Positions 54,828-64,000 of a DNA stretch of 64,000 bases are shown one piece after another. Both the position numbers and the translations under genes were made by a program. Location: contig CP130629.1 of assembly GCA_030644725.1 (NCBI GenBank), positions 2,024,795-2,088,794 of the forward strand, given 5' to 3'. Numbering within the stretch: position 1 is the first letter of the stretch; each line of letters begins with the position of its first letter. This stretch comes from Candidatus Electrothrix communis (lineage in GTDB: Bacteria; Desulfobacterota; Desulfobulbia; Desulfobulbales; Desulfobulbaceae). Below the pieces are notes generated by a model that was given only the letters and a program-made list of their open reading frames with translations, was not told the DNA's origin and searched no databases.

Positions 54828-57554
54828 ATGGCGCATGCCCAACAACACCTCATCGCTGCCCTTCTTCCAGACGGCAGGCTCCAACTTGAACGAGAGTCCA
54901 CGGACAAGAGGATCAATAAAAGCAGCACCCTGCTTGAGCAGGAAATCTTCACGACCTACAGCGAAAAAAACAAAGGCGAGGAATCATGCGCTTCGTGGCT
55001 GCTCCGACTCGGCTTCAGCGACCCGAGCACCCCCCTCTCCCCTTCCCTAGATTTCTGGCGGCGTTTCAGCGGTCTGTTTATCCATCATCTGCGCCTGACC
55101 CCTGAGCTGGAAGAGCTGCGAGACAAGGTCTCTGTCCCATTAGCTGCTGAGGAAATCGACAGGTTAATGGAAACCGTTCCCGCCCTAACCGGCGGGGAAT
55201 ATCTCTGTCCTGATCTGCTCGCCTCTTTCTGGTCCAAACTGAATAACGCCTTTACTCAGTCTCTAAGCGATTATGCAGGCACGGTTGCGGATTTCTTCCA
55301 CTCCTTTTCTCCAGAAAGTCAGCTGCTGGGTCGGATCTATTTCCATCTTGTGGAGAATAAAAACGCCGACCTGCCCTTTGCCTTTCTCGCCACCTATGCG
55401 ACCCGGATGGGGACTGAAGGCGAATCCCGGCATCTCCCCCTGAAATACGCCCTGCAGGAATATCAAAAGGACAATGCAAAATTGCTGAACCTGCTGAGCA
55501 CCGTGCATCGAGCTGCTAGAGAAAGCAAGCTGATTACCGATCTGCTGGAGAGCAACGACCTCTTTTCTCCGCTGGCCTGGACCGCCGGTAAGGCCCATAT
55601 TTTTTTGCAGGAAGTGCCCCTGTACGAGGACGCTGGTATCCTCTGCCGGATCCCGGATTGGTGGCATACCAAGAGTAGCGGCATCAGCGTCAAGATCAGC
55701 CTGGGCGACCGCACCCCGGCAATGGTCGGCATAACTGCCCTGCTGGATTTCACGCCTCGGCTCATGCTGGGGGACGAGGAACTCACCCCGGAGGAGATCA
55801 AACAGCTCCTTGATCAGGTGGAAGGGCTGGCCTTTATCAAAAATAAATGGGTGAGCGTTGATCAGGAACGGTTGCAACAGACCTTGGCCGCCTACGAAGA
55901 GGCGGAAAAACTGGCTGAAAACGAAGGGCTGACCCTGGCCGAGGCCATGCGTCTGCAACTGCACCCGGAGACGATGCTTGCGGGCCAGGCGGATAGCGGG
56001 ATCGTTGAGGTGGAAAACGGCGAATGGCTGCAAACAGTGTTCAGTAAAATGACTGATCCTGGGCAACTGCCGAAAACCGCTACGGATAAGCATTTCTTGG
56101 CCGACCTGAGACCGTACCAGCAGGACGGTCTGAGCTGGCTCTGCGAACTGAACAAACTTGGTTTCGGAGCCTGCCTAGCCGACGACATGGGCCTGGGCAA
56201 GACGGTGCAAATCCTGGCCTTTCTCAACATCCTTTCGCAGGGGCAGCGAAGTAGAGGAAAAAAAGGGGGGAAAGGAAAAACGATCCACAAGGCCGCCTCC
56301 TTGCTCATTATCCCGGCATCCCTACTCTCCAACTGGGACCAGGAAATCAAGAAATTCTCCCCGAACCTCAAGGTCTTTCTCGCCCATCCTGATATGCACC
56401 GCCCGCGCCGGATCAAAACACCGACCGAGAGCGAACTGGATGAGCTGGATCTGGTCATCACCACCTACGCCCTGAGCCACCGGTATACCTGGTTGCAGGA
56501 ATATGGCTGGCAGTACGTAATCCTGGATGAAGCCCAGGCCATCAAAAATCCCGGTACCCGCCAGAGCAAGGCCGTAAAAACCATCCCGGCCCGTAATCGC
56601 ATCGCCATGACCGGTACTCCGGTGGAAAACCGGCTGAGCGATCTCTGGTCCCTGTTCGACTTTGTCAATCCCGGCCTGCTCGGCACAGCTGCAGAATTTT
56701 CCACCTTCAGCAAGGCCCTGGCCGACCGTCTGGACGGATACGGACGCCTGCGCAGGATGACCGCCCCCTTTATTCTGCGACGCCTGAAAAGCGATAAATC
56801 CATTATCAGCGACCTGCCGGACAAGGTGGAGATGAAAACCTGGGCCACGTTAAGTAAAAAACAGGCAGTCATCTATCAGCAGCTAGTCGACCGGATCAAC
56901 GACACCTTGGAGGAAAGCGACGGTATCCAACGCAAGGGTATGATTCTGGCCGCCCTGACCAAATTCAAACAGATCTGCAACCATCCAGATCAATATGCCG
57001 GAGTGGACGGGTACACAGCCAAGGAAAGTGGCAAGTTCAGCCGTTTGCAGGAGATCTGCGAGACCATCCATGAAAAACGGGAACAGGTGCTCGTCTTTAC
57101 CCAGTTCAAGGAGATGACAGCACCTCTGGCCTGCTTTCTCGAAACCGTGTTTCAGCGGCCCGGCCTTATCCTGCACGGTAGCGTGGCTGTGGGCAAACGA
57201 AAAAAAATCATCGAACAATTCCAACAGGACGATTATATTCCCTTTATGGTATTGTCCCTTAAGGCGGGGGGCGTGGGACTCAACCTGACCAGGGCCAACC
57301 ATGTGATTCATTTTGATCGCTGGTGGAATCCAGCTGTGGAGAATCAGGCCACGGACCGGGCCTTCCGCATCGGACAGAAAAAAAAGGTGATGGTGCATAA
57401 ATTCGTGACCAAGGGAACCATTGAGGAAAAGATTGATGCCATGCTCACCCAGAAGCAGCAGCTTTCCAACGATGTGGTGGCGGCCAGCGGCGAATCCTGG
57501 CTCACAGAGATGAACAACGATGAGCTGGCTGACCTGTTCAGTCTGAATATCTAA
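54828..57554 (+). CDS. SNF2-family helicase
   Basis: The 908-residue protein has a family-specific N-terminal half followed by the SNF2 motor: Walker A LADDMGLGKTVQ at about 447-458, the DEAQ box at about 566 (VILDEAQAIKN), MTGTPVENRLSDLWSLFDF, and the helicase C domain (LKAGGVGLNLTRANHVIHFD, TDRAFRIGQ). Such bacterial proteins are DNA translocases and often pair with a SWIM zinc-finger protein, as here 30 bp downstream. Confidence 0.95.
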   Translation: MAHAQQHLIAALLPDGRLQLERESTDKRINKSSTLLEQEIFTTYSEKNKGEESCASWLLRLGFSDPSTPLSPSLDFWRRFSGLFIHHLRLTPELEELRDKVSVPLAAEEIDRLMETVPALTGGEYLCPDLLASFWSKLNNAFTQSLSDYAGTVADFFHSFSPESQLLGRIYFHLVENKNADLPFAFLATYATRMGTEGESRHLPLKYALQEYQKDNAKLLNLLSTVHRAARESKLITDLLESNDLFSPLAWTAGKAHIFLQEVPLYEDAGILCRIPDWWHTKSSGISVKISLGDRTPAMVGITALLDFTPRLMLGDEELTPEEIKQLLDQVEGLAFIKNKWVSVDQERLQQTLAAYEEAEKLAENEGLTLAEAMRLQLHPETMLAGQADSGIVEVENGEWLQTVFSKMTDPGQLPKTATDKHFLADLRPYQQDGLSWLCELNKLGFGACLADDMGLGKTVQILAFLNILSQGQRSRGKKGGKGKTIHKAASLLIIPASLLSNWDQEIKKFSPNLKVFLAHPDMHRPRRIKTPTESELDELDLVITTYALSHRYTWLQEYGWQYVILDEAQAIKNPGTRQSKAVKTIPARNRIAMTGTPVENRLSDLWSLFDFVNPGLLGTAAEFSTFSKALADRLDGYGRLRRMTAPFILRRLKSDKSIISDLPDKVEMKTWATLSKKQAVIYQQLVDRINDTLEESDGIQRKGMILAALTKFKQICNHPDQYAGVDGYTAKESGKFSRLQEICETIHEKREQVLVFTQFKEMTAPLACFLETVFQRPGLILHGSVAVGKRKKIIEQFQQDDYIPFMVLSLKAGGVGLNLTRANHVIHFDRWWNPAVENQATDRAFRIGQKKKVMVHKFVTKGTIEEKIDAMLTQKQQLSNDVVAASGESWLTEMNNDELADLFSLNI

Positions 57555-57584
57555 ACATAAACAGCGGCGAATGGAGAAGCGACA

Positions 57585-58724
57585 ATGAGCTATTACGGCT
57601 ACCCAAAATATGTAACTGTTGCGGAAAAAAGAGCCAAGGCGGAAAAGAAGATCAAACAGTTGCGAAAGAAAAACCCTGCCATCCGACCGGTGATCATTGA
57701 GGGCAACAGCTTGGCCCGAACCTGGTGGGGAAAATCCTGGAATAAAAACCTGGAAAGCTATGCTGATTACTCCAACCGCATCGGTCGGGGGCGCAGCTAT
57801 GTCCGCCATCTGGCTGTGGTGGATCTCCAGATCACTCCGGGAAAAATCACCGCCCTTGTCCAGGGGTCACAGGGCAATCCCTACAAGGTCGTCATTGCCA
57901 TCAAGAAAATGAAGCAGAAAAATTGGCAGGCAGTGCGGAAGGAATGCCAGGCCCAGCTCTCCTCCCTGCCCGATCTGCTGGCGGGCAAATTCCCCAAAGC
58001 ATTGCAAGAGACCTTTATGCGCCAGGGAGAAGGGCTGTTCCCCACCCCACAGGAAATCTCCTTCGATTGCAGCTGCCCGGACTGGGCCTCCATGTGCAAA
58101 CATGTCGCCGCATCCCTGTACGGGGTCGGCGCACGGCTGGATGAAGACCCGGCCCTGTTTTTTGCCCTGCGCCAGGTGAACATGGATGACCTAATCACCC
58201 AGGCTGTGCAGGATAAGACCGCCAGTATCCTTAAGGGAGGTGCTGAGAGCAAGGGGAATGTTATTGCTGATGATCAGCTGGAAGACCTGTTCGGGATTTC
58301 TCTGGATGCGTTTGATTCGGGTCCAGCGGTTAAAAAGACAGCCAAGAAACCTACTCTGGCGAAAAAGAGATCTGCCGCTGCGGGCAAAAAAAAGGCTCCG
58401 GCAGCAAAGAAGCCGAGAAAAAAGGCAGCAGAGGAAAAGCCGACTGAGGCGCTCAGGGCCGTTGCAGAAAAGCTTGCTCAGGAAAATAAGCGGCAAGAGA
58501 AGGTCAAGCAGGCAAGGAAGAAAAGCAAAGACGAGTTGCAGGGCCACCCGACAGTCACCGCCTTGGTGGCCCATTACCTTGAAAACACTGCGGACGGTCT
58601 GACGACGAAGGAGCTGGAGGAGAAAACAGGTTTACCTGCCCGTAAACTTTATGGTGCCTTGGGCTATTTAAAAAAACAGGGAAAGGCGTGGAGCCCGGCT
58701 TGGGGTGTTTATCAGCTCCGCTGA
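57585..58724 (+). CDS. SWIM zinc-finger protein
   Basis: The 379-residue protein begins with a basic helical region. It carries the SWIM motif FDCSCPDWASMCKHVAASLYG at about 161-181 (CxCxnCxH). A Lys/Ala-rich linker (about 244-320) follows, then a C-terminal winged-helix-like domain (LTTKELEEKTGLPARKLYG). SWIM domains bind DNA or protein, and this one is probably a cofactor of the upstream SNF2 helicase. A diverged piece of its last 60 codons occurs at 59804-59996. Confidence 0.92.
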   Translation: MSYYGYPKYVTVAEKRAKAEKKIKQLRKKNPAIRPVIIEGNSLARTWWGKSWNKNLESYADYSNRIGRGRSYVRHLAVVDLQITPGKITALVQGSQGNPYKVVIAIKKMKQKNWQAVRKECQAQLSSLPDLLAGKFPKALQETFMRQGEGLFPTPQEISFDCSCPDWASMCKHVAASLYGVGARLDEDPALFFALRQVNMDDLITQAVQDKTASILKGGAESKGNVIADDQLEDLFGISLDAFDSGPAVKKTAKKPTLAKKRSAAAGKKKAPAAKKPRKKAAEEKPTEALRAVAEKLAQENKRQEKVKQARKKSKDELQGHPTVTALVAHYLENTADGLTTKELEEKTGLPARKLYGALGYLKKQGKAWSPAWGVYQLR

Positions 58725-58825
58725 AAGTGACTGATGAAGTAGCACTTATTTAGATTTTTCATCGGGATCCTGCGTTGCATGAGACCCGGTTTCTTTTATA
58801 CACACTTTGAGCAAAACCGCCCCAC

Positions 58826-59488
58826 ATGAACAGTAAGCCACCCGAAAACATCCCGCCCCCTCTGTTCTCCTTCTTCACAGCTAAACCGATAAAAGATCTT
58901 CTCAAGGCAATTGAAAGATCACCAAACAATACCCTGCTCATTGCCATCTGCGGCGGTTCCTGCTCAGGAAAAACCTCCTTGGCCGATTATCTCGCCGTAT
59001 TGCACATCGGCAAAGTCCTACCCATGGACGCATACTATAAACCTGTCCCGGAAATTTGGAAATTTGCCCACGGCATCCCTGCCTTTGACGCCCCAGACGC
59101 GTTTGAATTACCACGACTAATCAATGATCTCAATGCGATACGCAGCGGACAAACGATAGAAGTGCCAGTCTATCTGTATCAGAAAATCAAAAACGGTAGA
59201 GACAGTAGCCACACAGAGCTTTTTGTTCCACCCAGAGTTACCTTCCTTGACGGCATCCTCAGTTTCTGCGAAGAACTTCGACCACACGTTGATTTTTCCC
59301 TCTTTATTGAGCGGGACAACCAAGCCCGGAGAAGATCCAGAATAGAACGGGATCGGGAGGAACGCGGAGTTCCTGCGGAACAGTCAGCAATTTTTTTCGA
59401 TACCATGCAAACAGCATTATTTGCACAATTCATCTTGCCGCAAAAGCAGGAGACAGACTATATTGTTATCAATGAGCCTGTTGATTAA
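58826..59488 (+). CDS. Uridine-kinase/phosphoribulokinase-family P-loop kinase
   Basis: The 220-residue protein has Walker A ICGGSCSGKTSL at about 42-53 and the lid-like acidic PMDAYYKPVPE typical of uridine kinases. Two Arg-rich stretches near the C-terminus (ARRRSRIERDREERG) fit the lid region. It may phosphorylate uridine, cytidine or another small alcohol. The substrate is not certain. Confidence 0.82.
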   Translation: MNSKPPENIPPPLFSFFTAKPIKDLLKAIERSPNNTLLIAICGGSCSGKTSLADYLAVLHIGKVLPMDAYYKPVPEIWKFAHGIPAFDAPDAFELPRLINDLNAIRSGQTIEVPVYLYQKIKNGRDSSHTELFVPPRVTFLDGILSFCEELRPHVDFSLFIERDNQARRRSRIERDREERGVPAEQSAIFFDTMQTALFAQFILPQKQETDYIVINEPVD

Positions 59489-59719
59489 GTCCGATTTTGG
59501 ATTTTCAACCACAACAGAGTGGGTTTCGTGACAGCTAGGTACGCAGCATGTTGTGTAGAAAAATTCCAAAAGAGACTTAATCAACAGAGTCATCAATACG
59601 CCTTGAGAAAAAGGCTGGGTTCTCTGCTTCAATTGCCGTTACAACACGAACAACCATCTGTCGACAAAGAAAATCAGGATGCAGAATTCCAACGCTTTAT
59701 ATCACCGAATACAGCAGGC

Positions 59720-59791
59720 ATGGAAACAAGCAAGCAAAATGGCATCGTCTATATCACGCCTTTTCTTTCATGACAGGAAAGCCTGCCTCCC
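59720..59791 (+). pseudogene. Decayed 5' fragment of a DUF362 gene
   Basis: The 24 codons align with the start of the DUF362 gene at 60813 (shared QNGIVY, FLS, QESLPP), but the Trp-18 codon is TGA. Nothing of the rest of that gene follows. It directly precedes the SWIM-gene fragment. Confidence 0.75.
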
Positions 59792-59803
59792 TGTACGAGA
59801 TCG

Positions 59804-59996
59804 CTGCAGGGCCACCCGACAGTCACCGCCTTGGTGGCCCATTACCTTGAAAACAGTACGGACGGCCTGACGACGAAGGAGCTGGAGGAGAAAACAGGTT
59901 TACCTGCCCGTAAACGCTATGGAGCCTTGGGCTACTTGAAGAAACAGGGGAAGGCATGGAGTCCGTCTTGGGGTGTTTATCAGCTCCGCTGAAAGA
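59804..59996 (+). pseudogene. 3' fragment of a SWIM-protein gene (diverged copy)
   Basis: About 190 bp match 58535-58728 and keep the reading frame to the TGA. Differences are mostly synonymous (for example TTA/TTG, GCG/GCA, AAA/AAG). The copy therefore looks like the remnant of a paralogue that once evolved under coding constraint. It has no start or upstream domain of its own. Confidence 0.8.
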
Positions 59997-60042
59997 GGGT
60001 GGTGAATTTACCTGGGACAACGGCGTGAGAGGCTGTAAAAAA

Positions 60043-60118
60043 TGAAGGCAATTGAAGACACCCGCAGATTCATCATCCATATCCATGATGGCACTTTCAG
60101 TTGTCTTCATTGCCTTCA
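60043..60118. repeat. Large inverted repeat (palindromic element)
   Basis: TGAAGGCAATTGAAGACA and its near-complement TGTCTTCATTGCCTTCA form a 16-bp stem with one bulge around a 42-nt loop that has its own ATC-rich palindrome. It shares GAAGGCA ends with 12681-12744. The rest of 60119-60812 shows no supported gene. Confidence 0.65.
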
Positions 60119-60812
60119 CTTTCATTTAACGCCATAACATAGCCTCAGGTCAAGCTGTTTTCCCAGCAAATACAAATGAATACATATTACACACTTCAAC
60201 GCGCCCACCATGTAACAGAAAGAGCCATCTCAAGATTTTGTATTATTTGGCAATACATATCAGGGCATTTTCAATGCAAAATATTATGGGTAATGAGTAC
60301 TCGCCACGAGCGAACATCTCTCTCTACTGGAGGACTTCAGGGATTGTCAACACTTGACTTATAGACCCCTTATTTTTCGCAAACGGACGAGCTGTTCATT
60401 TCACGGCAATAATTCTTGACCAGCTCAAGACGTTGCGGGAGCGTATGCCGAAAATAAAACGGGCTAAGTATCAGGATGCTCACTGCTGTACGGAAATTCA
60501 TTTTCTTTCTTTACCTCATGAGTTATTTTTCCCCCTCGCGCAAGAAAATAAACTATTCGGCATCGCGTGTACACCTTTTTCTTGTTAGGGAACTCATAAG
60601 AAATAAGTTACCCTTTATGCTATGCGGTATATAAACGGGCAGGCAAAGGGGCCTGCCACTAAGGGTATTTTATTTTTCAGGTAGCCCCTTACCACAATGT
60701 AGTACCAGCCGAAAAACATTCTCCTTTAAGCAGTTAACTTGCTATTCCTATTGTTATTTTAAAAATATCCCCCCAACCCCAACCTATAACTCGCATACCG
60801 CAAAAAAACAGC

Positions 60813-61649
60813 ATGAACGCAACCAATCAAAACGGCATCGTCTACACCACATCCTTCCTCTCCTGGCAAGAAAGCCTGCCCCCCTTACTGGACAAGGCAG
60901 GCCTGACAAAGCACATCCCTGCGAGCAAGACCATCCTGATCAAACCCAACTTGGTGGAAACCCTGCGCCCACCCATTACAACCCCTGTCGCGCTCGTCAG
61001 ATGCATAGTGGACTATCTTCAGAAGCACCTGGACAACGCCATCGTCATCGGTGAAGGCTGTGGGGCTCTGGATTACGACACCCATCGTTGCTTCACAGAG
61101 CTAGGTTATACAAAAATGGCCCGAGAAACAGGGGTTGAGCTGATCGACCTTAATGAAGCCCCCTGCCAGCGACACAGCCTGCCCCAATGCAAACGATGGC
61201 CAGAATTTTATCTTCCAGAAATCGCGACGGACAGCTTTCTCCTCTCGGTCCCAATGCTTAAAGCACACACCCTGGCAGGGGTTACCCTAACCATGAAAAA
61301 CATGATGGGTCTTGCTCCGCCGAATCATTATCATCAGGGAGGAGGCTGGAAAAAGGCGGCTTTTCACACCCGAGTCCATGAAGCTATTGCTGACCTTAAC
61401 CGCTATCGCAGCCCGGACTTCACCATCCTGGACGCCACTGTGGGCATGGCAGAAGCTCATCTCTGGGGACCGACCTGCAACCCTCAGATCAACAAACTCG
61501 TCGCTGGATTTGACCTTGTGGCTATAGACAGTTATGGAGCGGCATTACTCGGAAAGGACTGGCAACAAATCGGTCATATTGCCGAAGTGGACGGGGAGCT
61601 GGGACAGGCTGCGCCGATAACAGAAATCGAAGCGACCACTGAAATATAA
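60813..61649 (+). CDS. DUF362-domain protein
   Basis: The 278-residue protein matches DUF362: ILIKPNLVETLRPPITTPVAL, GEGCGALDYDTHRCF, VPMLKAHTLAGVTLTMKNMMG and FDLVAIDSYGAALLGKD. The family is of unknown function and often carries a ferredoxin domain. This member lacks the 4Fe-4S motifs, so it is the short form. A decayed copy of its first codons lies at 59720-59791. Confidence 0.88.
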   Translation: MNATNQNGIVYTTSFLSWQESLPPLLDKAGLTKHIPASKTILIKPNLVETLRPPITTPVALVRCIVDYLQKHLDNAIVIGEGCGALDYDTHRCFTELGYTKMARETGVELIDLNEAPCQRHSLPQCKRWPEFYLPEIATDSFLLSVPMLKAHTLAGVTLTMKNMMGLAPPNHYHQGGGWKKAAFHTRVHEAIADLNRYRSPDFTILDATVGMAEAHLWGPTCNPQINKLVAGFDLVAIDSYGAALLGKDWQQIGHIAEVDGELGQAAPITEIEATTEI

Positions 61650-61739
61650 GACTCCTACCACAGCAGGGCAAAGCGGCACTCCGCCAACTGCTCAGAACAA
61701 AGAATAATCCGCTCCCTTGGCGGAAAAAAATACAAAAAA

Positions 61740-61769
61740 AAGCCTGCCCCCCATAAGGGGACAGGCTTT
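61740..61769. terminator. Bidirectional terminator
   Basis: AAGCCTG-CCCC and GGGG-ACAGGCTT pair around a short loop, with A- and T-runs on the two sides. It separates the convergent DUF362 and Lys-rich genes. Confidence 0.85.
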
Positions 61770-61786
61770 GCCTGCTTATTCCGGGC

Positions 61787-62062
61787 TTATTTTTTCTTGC
61801 CCTTCTTGCCCTTCTTTTTGCTGGACTTTTTCTCAGATTTTTTCTTGCACGATTTTTTGCTGCATGCCTTCTTAGCTGCTTTTTTTTCGGCCTTTTTCTT
61901 ATCCTTCTTCTTGTCGTCTTTCTTCTTGCTCATTTCAACATTTCTCCTTTCAAGTTGACATTGTAGCCTGATTTTCACTGGACATCTTTTACAATACTTA
62001 TTTTTCTTCTGATACTTACCACAACATTTTTTCTTCGGTTTGTCAACAGATTCCTTATTCAT
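61787..62062 (-). CDS. Small Lys/Cys-rich basic protein
   Basis: The 91-residue protein has a Cys-rich start (KKKCCGKYQKKNKYCKRCP) and a low-complexity C-terminal half of about 48 residues made of Lys, Ser, Ala and Cys. A GGAGAG ribosome-binding site precedes ATG 62062. A second AAGGAG site precedes an internal ATG at 61933, so a 48-residue short form could also be made. Its charge suggests binding to nucleic acid or polyanions, and the CC and CxxC motifs suggest metal or redox chemistry. No family is recognised. Confidence 0.6.
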   Translation of the reverse strand: MNKESVDKPKKKCCGKYQKKNKYCKRCPVKIRLQCQLERRNVEMSKKKDDKKKDKKKAEKKAAKKACSKKSCKKKSEKKSSKKKGKKGKKK

Positions 62063-62080
62063 ACGTCTCTCTCCGTGCCA

Positions 62081-62103
62081 AATGGGCCTCCCGAAAGGAG
62101 GCC
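62081..62103 (-). terminator. Hairpin after the FKBP gene
   Basis: GGGCCTCC-CGAAA-GGAGGCCC forms an 8-bp GC-rich stem right after the FKBP stop. No long T-run follows, so it may terminate weakly or only stabilise the mRNA. Confidence 0.6.
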
Positions 62104-62142
62104 CTTATCAGAATGGATGAAACAAAATACGCTCTGTTCTTC

Positions 62143-62859
62143 TTACTTTTCTTGCTTGGCATCGCTCTTAACGATCTCAACCAGCTCCACCTCGAAAACA
62201 AGGAGGGCACCCGGCTGAATGGCAGGGGGAGCTCCACGATCGCCATAGGCAAGCTCAGGAGGCAGGTATAAGGTATACTTACTTCCTGGGGTCATCAACT
62301 GTAAAGCCTCTGTCCAGCCCGGAATAACCTTATTCGCCTTAAAGGTAACAGGCTCATTCCGCTTATACGAGCTGTCAAACTCGGTTCCGTCGATCAGAGT
62401 TCCCTTATAATGAACCTTGACAGTGTCAGTGGCTGTCGGCTTCTCGCCCTTGCCTTCCTTAACTACCTTGTACTGCAAACCGGAATCAGTAACCTTGACC
62501 CCTTTTTCTGTTTTATTTTTTTTCAAAAACTCAGCAGCAGCGTCCTTATTCGTCTCCAGGAGCGCTTGGGTCTTTTCCATCTTTTTCTTCTGCTGATCAA
62601 TAGCAAATTGTTTTTGGATCTCTGCCGCCTCACCCGGGGTCAACAGTGCTTTTCCTCCTGTATAGGAGGCTGAAATACCCTGATAAATAGCATCAAGATC
62701 AAAATCCGCTTCCAAACCTTTAAAATACGAACCAAGATCAAGCCCAAGAGCATAGCTAAGCTTCTGCTTGTCCGTTTTCAACTCGGTCACCGGATCTGAT
62801 GCCACAGCTGGCCCGGCAATCAGCATGAGGCTGAATACTGCACATACAGCGATTTTCAT
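62143..62859 (-). CDS. FKBP-type peptidyl-prolyl isomerase, exported (FkpA/Mip-like)
   Basis: The 238-residue protein has a signal peptide (AVCAVFSLMLIAGPAVASD), an N-terminal dimerisation region (KLSYALGLDLGSYFKG) and a C-terminal FKBP domain (VKVHYKGTLIDGTEFDSS, PGWTEALQLMTPGSKYTLYLP, LVFEVELVEI). FkpA/Mip proteins speed proline isomerisation and fold periplasmic proteins. ATG 62859 with an AAGGAG site is chosen. The codon at 62892 would add a hydrophilic tail before the signal. Confidence 0.95.
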   Translation of the reverse strand: MKIAVCAVFSLMLIAGPAVASDPVTELKTDKQKLSYALGLDLGSYFKGLEADFDLDAIYQGISASYTGGKALLTPGEAAEIQKQFAIDQQKKKMEKTQALLETNKDAAAEFLKKNKTEKGVKVTDSGLQYKVVKEGKGEKPTATDTVKVHYKGTLIDGTEFDSSYKRNEPVTFKANKVIPGWTEALQLMTPGSKYTLYLPPELAYGDRGAPPAIQPGALLVFEVELVEIVKSDAKQEK

Positions 62860-63240
62860 CCTTTCTCCTTTATTATTTTCTTTATAAAACATAATGATAT
62901 GTTAATTACGGCAAAAGTCTCTGCCAACCAATGAAATTATAGTACCGTATTCTTCTCAAAAAAAACAGTACGTTTTCGCCCTGAGTCACTGAGTCTAAAA
63001 TTTCATCCAGGCCAGCTTTTTCCTTCCCCCTCCCCCCAGGATAACACTCTTTTTTTAAAACTTTCTCTTTAGTAGAAAAAACTATACTATAAACTTGACA
63101 GGTATAAAAAATTGAATTACCTTGCTCCGCATCCAATGATAGATATCAACCGATTAATAACACAGAAATAATCCCCTGCATATTCAAAAAAGGCTGCAGC
63201 CAGCTTATGCAGTATCCATACAACCCTGGAGAAACATCTC

Positions 63241-63552
63241 ATGAAGACAACACACCGCCAAGCAGCTCACCGAGTTATTGTCGCCCTTGCCTTGCTCCTG
63301 ACCCTCGGTTGCACTCCAGCAAAAGCAATCTCTGATTGTGATCATCCGCAAAATGAAAACAGCGCAACTCTGCCGGACTTTGGATTTAGCCCCGGCGTAA
63401 CCTGCAATGAAGCTGCTTCCGAAACAGCTCCTTCAGATGATTCTGAACATGAGGATGCTCTTTTGAAAGATATTGAAGAGCCCTTGGACAGCCCGTCTTC
63501 GGATCTGGCGGCCACCCCTATCATGCTTGATAAAGACCAACCAACCAGCTGA
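63241..63552 (+). CDS. Small putative lipoprotein
   Basis: The 103-residue protein has a lipoprotein-type signal (VALALLLTLGC at about 14-24) followed by an acidic, Ser/Glu/Asp-rich mature part without a known domain. The gene has a GGAGA ribosome-binding site and its own terminator. Its role is unknown. Confidence 0.65.
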   Translation: MKTTHRQAAHRVIVALALLLTLGCTPAKAISDCDHPQNENSATLPDFGFSPGVTCNEAASETAPSDDSEHEDALLKDIEEPLDSPSSDLAATPIMLDKDQPTS

Positions 63553-63582
63553 GTTGCAATCTTAGCCCAATAAAATCAAAGA

Positions 63583-63623
63583 AAAAAGGGGGAGACTGCA
63601 CAAGCAGTCTCCCCCTTTTTTTG
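63583..63623. terminator. Bidirectional terminator
   Basis: AAAAAGGGGGAGACTGC and GCAGTCTCCCCCTTTTT pair perfectly around a 4-nt loop, with an A-run and T-run. It separates the convergent lipoprotein and PII genes. Confidence 0.92.
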
Positions 63624-63665
63624 TGCTACCTGCTCTATCTACTGTACCTCTTGGTACAAACCCTG

Positions 63666-64000
<335 letters not shown>

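Noticed and set aside
60176-60364. Short plus-strand ORF after the palindromic element
   Set aside because: It has no ribosome-binding site, no recognisable motif and unusual codon use.

Overview
The window reads as a chromosomal segment of a Gram-negative sulfate-reducer-type bacterium of the Desulfobacterota, most likely in or near the Desulfobulbaceae, possibly a cable bacterium. This is inference from gene content: a corrinoid protein with MtaA-like methyltransferases, a DASS anion symporter, many two-component proteins, an exported truncated hemoglobin, and NTPase-FGE proteins with a diversity-generating retroelement. No 16S rRNA gene is present. Most genes lie on the minus strand.

Layout. 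1-3.9 kb: corrinoid protein, two UroD/MtaA-like paralogues and the start of a sensor-like gene. 4-8.6 kb: an orphan P-loop ATPase, a PilZ protein and radA. 8.7-19 kb: signal transduction (hybrid kinase with its periplasmic binding protein, kinase/regulator cluster, AlbA_2 protein, anion symporter, CBS protein, response regulator). 19-22.4 kb: dxr-cdsA-uppS-frr. 22.6-23.5 kb: a Phd/VapC toxin-antitoxin pair between two copies of a dispersed repeat. 23.7-31.2 kb: the classical thrS-infC-rpmI-rplT-pheS-pheT-ihf order, with an AUU start for infC, and tRNA-Val.

31.3-39.5 kb is the most interesting part: a complete diversity-generating retroelement (DGR) bracketed by copies of the same dispersed repeat. 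The order is target 1 (KAP-type NTPase fused to an FGE/C-type-lectin-fold domain, ending in variable repeat VR1), reverse transcriptase, Avd, template repeat TR, target 2 (membrane-anchored NACHT NTPase with an FGE domain, ending in VR2). VR1 differs from TR at 10 positions and VR2 at 21. All 31 changes are at template adenines. Both VRs are followed by the same short hairpin. The likely system is an NTPase signalling or defence switch whose ligand-binding tips are hypermutated from one shared template.

39.5-46 kb: creA, then a small TusA-like ORF with an in-frame UGA exactly at the family's catalytic-Cys position and a SECIS-like hairpin (candidate selenoprotein), a small membrane protein, leuA behind a leucine-rich leader peptide and attenuator, a YgjP-like metallopeptidase, and an Rpn-type nuclease gene cleanly split by an ISKra4-like insertion with 15-bp inverted repeats and a 9-bp target duplication. 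46.2-64 kb: tRNA-Arg, an LtaS-like sulfatase-fold enzyme, NUDIX hydrolase, exported truncated hemoglobin, tamB, a SNF2 helicase with a SWIM protein, a uridine-kinase-like protein, remnants of a decayed SWIM/DUF362 copy, an intact DUF362 protein, a Lys-rich protein, an FKBP isomerase, a small lipoprotein and a PII protein cut by the window edge.
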